Positions 60,606-64,000 of a stretch of DNA of 64,000 nt are shown one piece after another. The notes below the pieces were generated by a model. The model had not been told where the DNA came from and searched no databases. It worked only from the letters and a program-made list of their open reading frames with translations. The position numbers and the translations under genes are program-made. Source of the DNA: Polyodon spathula (taxonomy: Eukaryota; Chordata; Actinopteri; Acipenseriformes; Polyodontidae); assembly GCF_017654505.1 (NCBI RefSeq), contig NC_054545.1, positions 15,532,047-15,596,046 of the forward strand, in the 5' to 3' direction. Numbering within the stretch: the stretch's first letter is position 1; each line of letters opens with the position of its first letter.

Positions 60606-62311
60606 TACAGTTCTCTCTAATTGTCATCCATATCATTCTTCCATCAGTACACATATTTTTTATTTTATTGGATAGAAGATTTAGCTTCAGTTACTGTTTA
60701 AAACATGATACAGTGTCACATGTTTGGAAACAACACCATGTGGTGTCCAGCCGGTGGGGCGGTGGGGTGTTGGGGTTCAAATTCAAAAGAAAAACACAAT
60801 GGATTTTTCATAAATGTAGTTTGTGGCAAGTGACCTGTAACTCATAGTGCAATACAGCATGAGGCACAGTACTGGAGGAGTTGTCCATGGACCCAATTGT
60901 ATTGAGACAGAGTGTGCCACGTTGAATTGTGTTTAGAAGCACACAGTAGAAGAATGCATTTCAATCAGCATGTACTGCAAGACTTACACAAACTTGAATG
61001 CACTTCTTAGTCATTTGATTGGCAGTGCATTGTAGAAGTCCTAGAGTAGTTAGATGTACAGTTATTTGAACCTCTCTGTATCCCAGACTGCACGTGTAAA
61101 ATCTAGTGACACACGTCCTAGAAGCAGAAGATCTGGAAGCCTGCATTGCATCCAGGGAGTCCATGCTCTCGGTCACAGCAAGGGTTAGCAAGGCTGTAGC
61201 AAAGTGGTATGAAGACAGCAGGTTTGACCATAGAGCAATGTTAGTGAACACAGGATTTTAAACAGGACAGAAATTTGACATAATGAAAAAAATCCTACCC
61301 AATTTATGAAACAAGAGGTTACAGTAAATAACAACAGGGTTAGAAACATACACAGTCCTGGGTTACAGAACTCCCTAGTTTCGGTATATTACTGAATTTA
61401 CCAGGTACCAGAAATTTGAATTATAAGACCCCTTCTAAATCTATTCTGAACTGATCACATTTATTAATATCACACCATAGGTTTACTATTAGGAGTTCAT
61501 GCAACCATTTATTTAACAGGGGCCTGTTCCTCAAACTTGGCTCCTCAACAACCTGTTTCCCGATGTTTACAATGTGGAATATTTAGCTTATTGTTTTGTT
61601 GATACACAAAATGTGTGCACTGGAAAGTTAATTGCGGCCTTCACTGAAAACCTGACTGACAGCATGACTCTGCTCAGTGTATTGGCAAAAATGCAGCTTT
61701 GTTTATTATGAAGGTCTAGAGTATTGTAAGAGAACAGATTTGATGCACATTCATCATAAGATCTAAATGCGACGGACTCCACATGTCTCTGAGTTCATAA
61801 TGAATTGAAAAAATGCAATAAACTGGCCGTATGATTAGACCGGGAATGTACACAGCAGCTGATTTCTAATACAGCCCAAATTCAGAGCAGTATGAAATAA
61901 ACTCAATATGAATCTACTAAAAATGTTACACTTTATTTTGAATCTCCAGTGGCTCTATATTAGGGTGTGCTTATACTTGCGCTCGTACTCATGATTGCCT
62001 TTAAGAAGAATTGATCGGCAGGTATTAAATAAATCCACTGATTTCAAAACAAGAAAAGCTGTCCTTCCCTCACCTTTACAATCAAGTACCAATCGATGCC
62101 AATTCAGTTCCGCATTGAGTTTTTTAAAAAGCTGATTAGAAACTAATTTTCCTCTCATCAGGGGCGCTAACATTTTTACTATAATTTATATTTTCAGTAT
62201 GACAGCGCCTCGGGTGAAAGGAAAATTCACTTTCAATCAGCTTTTAAAACACTCGAAGAGAAAGTTACTTGCTATTCATTGGTACTCAATTGAGGGAAGG
62301 ACAACTTTCTA

Positions 62312-62553
62312 GGAAGCTGTGCGGTCCAGTGGTTAAAAAAAAGGGCTTGTAACCAGGAGGTCACCGGTTCAAATCCTGGCTCACTCAGTAACTCACTGTG
62401 ACCGTAAGCAAGTCACTTAACCTCCTTGTGCTCCATCTTTCAGGTGAGACTTTGTTGTAAGTGACTCTGCAGCTGATGCATTGTTCACACACCCTAGTCG
62501 ATGTACGGTGCCTTGGATAAAGGCATCTGCTACATAAACAAATAATAATAAAA
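62312..62553 (+). mobile_element. tRNA-derived SINE with LINE-like 3' tail, copy 3
   Basis: The head is GTGCGGTCCAGTGGTTAAA with a GGTTCAAATCCTGG B box; the middle is AGCAAGTCACTTAACCTCCT; the tail is GCCTTGGATAAAGGCATCTG, then AAACAAATAATAATA. This is the best preserved of the three copies. Confidence 0.88.
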
Positions 62554-62906
62554 TGCATTATAGTGTTAATACACTACTACTTCATATAGTTTTACAAATT
62601 GCAGAAGATTATTAATCCTACATATTATCCTGTGCAGAAATATTCTGCAAGTCCAATAGGTCTCTCCCGATTATCTACCTTCATAGCAAAAACACCATGG
62701 CTAGAAAATGCCTGTATAACTTTGCAGAGACAATGAGTCAGAGTCAGTGAGGAACAGTGGTACTTCAATGTCTATGGCTGTGTCTGAATTCAAACTCTAC
62801 CCCCTAGACTATAATTAATATGTGCTTCTTCTCTTCCCTCTCACTCCCAAATAAAGGCTGTGACACATTTCGAGGTGAGCTTTATTAAAAATGTTTCGTT
62901 TACCCA

Positions 62907-62909
<3 letters not shown>

Positions 62910-62963
<54 letters not shown>
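62910..62963 (+). repeat. GA microsatellite
   Basis: About 27 GA units. Confidence 0.95.
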
Positions 62964-62967
<4 letters not shown>

Positions 62968-63476
62968 TCCCTCAAAAGAAACAAAATAATCAAATTCATG
63001 CAAGGCGAGAAACATGGAAACATGCACTTTTCTTATGATAGGTGCACACTAAGACAGTTCAGATCACAGTGTAAAGCAAGCAGAATTTCTGTATTGAGAG
63101 CAGGCTGGGGAATCTTCAAAGAGCTATTAGTTTTATCATTGGTAAGTCGATTTCATTCACTTCTATGTAACTGAACTGTAACTGACTGTGGCCCTGGTCC
63201 TATTCACACAGCTTTACCCAGGCGTGATTAACCATGTTTTGTTTTGTATGTACATGCCTTCCACTTTATTAAAAGATGCAACCAGAGGAACTGCAAACAC
63301 AGATTTATCCTGAATATAATATTTATCTTGAATACAACACAAGCTACAAGCTAAAGAATTAACCACAGTCTACAAAAAAGAAATAGATAGGGGTGTGAAA
63401 GCAATAATTATCAACTCTTAATTCTAATAAAGTCAGTCAATCGCATCGATCAACGAGAGACTGGAAAATCACTGAC

Positions 63477-64000
63477 CTGGGGCTGGAACACTCGCTCCGT
63501 TCCGTTTCCCATGGTTACCCTGCCTCTCTCTATTCGGACTCAAGTCCAGGTGTGTCACAGTACTTTTGTTTCCATTCTTATCCAAAACCTCGGAGATGGG
63601 TCTCTGCATGTGGTGCTCCTGCACGCTGTCTATTGAAAAGCCTGCAGCAGGTAGCGCCCCCTCCTCCTCTGTACACTGCCGGGGTAGAGGCAGGATCCTG
63701 TGGTTAAGCTGCGGGCTGGGAAGTCTGGAGGACAGCGGGGATGGGGTGGGTGACATGCGCTGGTAGCTATTGGACAAGGGGAAGGAGCTGTTAAACACAT
63801 TACATACAGCAGCTAATGAAGGTGAAGTGGGGCTCTTGCCATCTAATTTAAAACTGCTGCTTTCCTCAGCACTGTACTGCAGGGGTAGCCTCAGTAATTC
63901 CGGGTTATTTTTGTCTAGGCTTAATACACTTTTGCTGTCCCTTGAGGCTGTTCTGCTTATTCTCAGGCATTTCAATTCGGCGGTTTCATCAAAACTGTCA
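63477..64000 (-). CDS. FMN1: Formin-1, 3' part of large N-terminal exon of the long isoform (partial, runs off window)
   Basis: The minus strand is open from the window edge to a donor CAG|GTCAGT, so the exon ends at 63477. About 174 residues are visible. They are rich in Ser and Pro and contain VFNSSFPLSNSYQ followed by SPTPSPLSSRLPSPQ and HRILPLP. This matches, from memory, a segment of mammalian FMN1 that reads VFNNS then SPVPSPLSPRLPSPQ and HRILRLP. It belongs to the long isoform upstream of the coiled coil and the FH1/FH2 actin-nucleating domains. The region looks disordered and has no catalytic motif. The exon leaves one extra base (phase 1), which matches the next exon at 42868-43049. 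The 5' end of the exon is not in the window: the frame is still open at base 64000 and no start codon can be assigned. The identification is strong because of the ordered proline motif and the downstream exons. Confidence 0.9.

Larger units (their letters stand above)
43050..63476 (-). other. FMN1: FMN1 intron, 20.4 kb, long isoform
   Basis: Bounded by donor GTCAGT (63471-63476) and acceptor TTTTTTAG. It contains SINEs (43262-43489, 62312-62553), a Tc1-derived MITE fragment (49011-49285), a GTAAAGCATAG-type repeat (49690-49855), a decayed Tc1-like element (50247-51532), a possible conserved block (51740-52050), an unrecognised 156-codon open frame (54548-55018), long AT and CA microsatellites (55130-57300), an unnamed repeat (55951-56325) with a 12-bp minisatellite, a full Tc1-like element (58989-60605) and a GA microsatellite (62910-62963). 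The stretches 43500-48900, 52050-54500 and 60610-62300 show no recognisable gene; only a repeat-like phrase around 46310-46480 was noticed. Confidence 0.8.

Noticed and set aside
62815..63174. Frames with Ser-Leu or Arg-Glu repeats
   Set aside because: Translations of the GA/CT microsatellite.

Overview
The window is a single-gene, intron-dominated stretch of vertebrate nuclear DNA. Eight coding segments on the minus strand reconstruct much of formin-1 (FMN1). The identification comes from reading the segments and comparing them with my recollection of mammalian FMN1; no database search was run. Base composition, large AT-rich introns, fish-type Tc1/mariner elements, an L2-like LINE tail and tRNA-derived SINEs with a LINE-like 3' end point to a ray-finned fish. 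The SINE type makes a sturgeon/paddlefish-like (non-teleost) lineage plausible, but that is a guess.

Layout (the gene runs from high to low coordinates). At 63477-64000 is the 3' part of a large upstream coding exon of the long isoform; it continues past the window edge. After a 20.4 kb intron comes the exon at 42868-43049. An alternative first coding exon with its own ATG (36241-38259) encodes the N-terminus of the other major FMN1 isoform. Both N-termini join, in phase 0, to the exon at 35510-35630 and then share 31036-31097 (coiled coil), 16546-17250 (coiled coil end, proline-rich FH1, FH2 start), 13540-13681 (FH2) and 5248-5335 (FH2). All junction phases agree except in the FH1 exon, which carries one base too many modulo 3 within its C-rich homopolymers. 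The rest of FH2 and the 3' end must lie before base 1.

The introns hold a dense record of transposons: a full-length Tc1-like element with an open but internally deleted transposase (58989-60605), a full-length dead one (27134-28716), a decayed one (50247-51532), a truncated one (about 33995-35216) with a near-identical lone terminus at 25638-25839, Tc1-derived MITEs (22264-22554, 49011-49285), an inverted-repeat MITE (24424-24515), a hAT-like remnant (8601-9310), an L2-like LINE 3' end (3486-4434), three SINEs of one family, a second tRNA-like repeat family, a dispersed family built from a GTAAAGCATAG-like motif (seven copies), a further unnamed repeat pair (40205-40690 and 55951-56325), a 48-bp minisatellite and many microsatellites.

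No second protein-coding gene, RNA gene, CRISPR array or gene cluster is supported. I found no undescribed biological system. The points most worth following up are the FH1 frame break, the twin N-terminal exons, an internally duplicated AFKSFF motif in the isoform-specific exon, the transposase lacking its glycine-rich box, the unnamed repeat families, and three candidate conserved non-coding blocks in a locus known in mammals to hold GREM1 enhancers.
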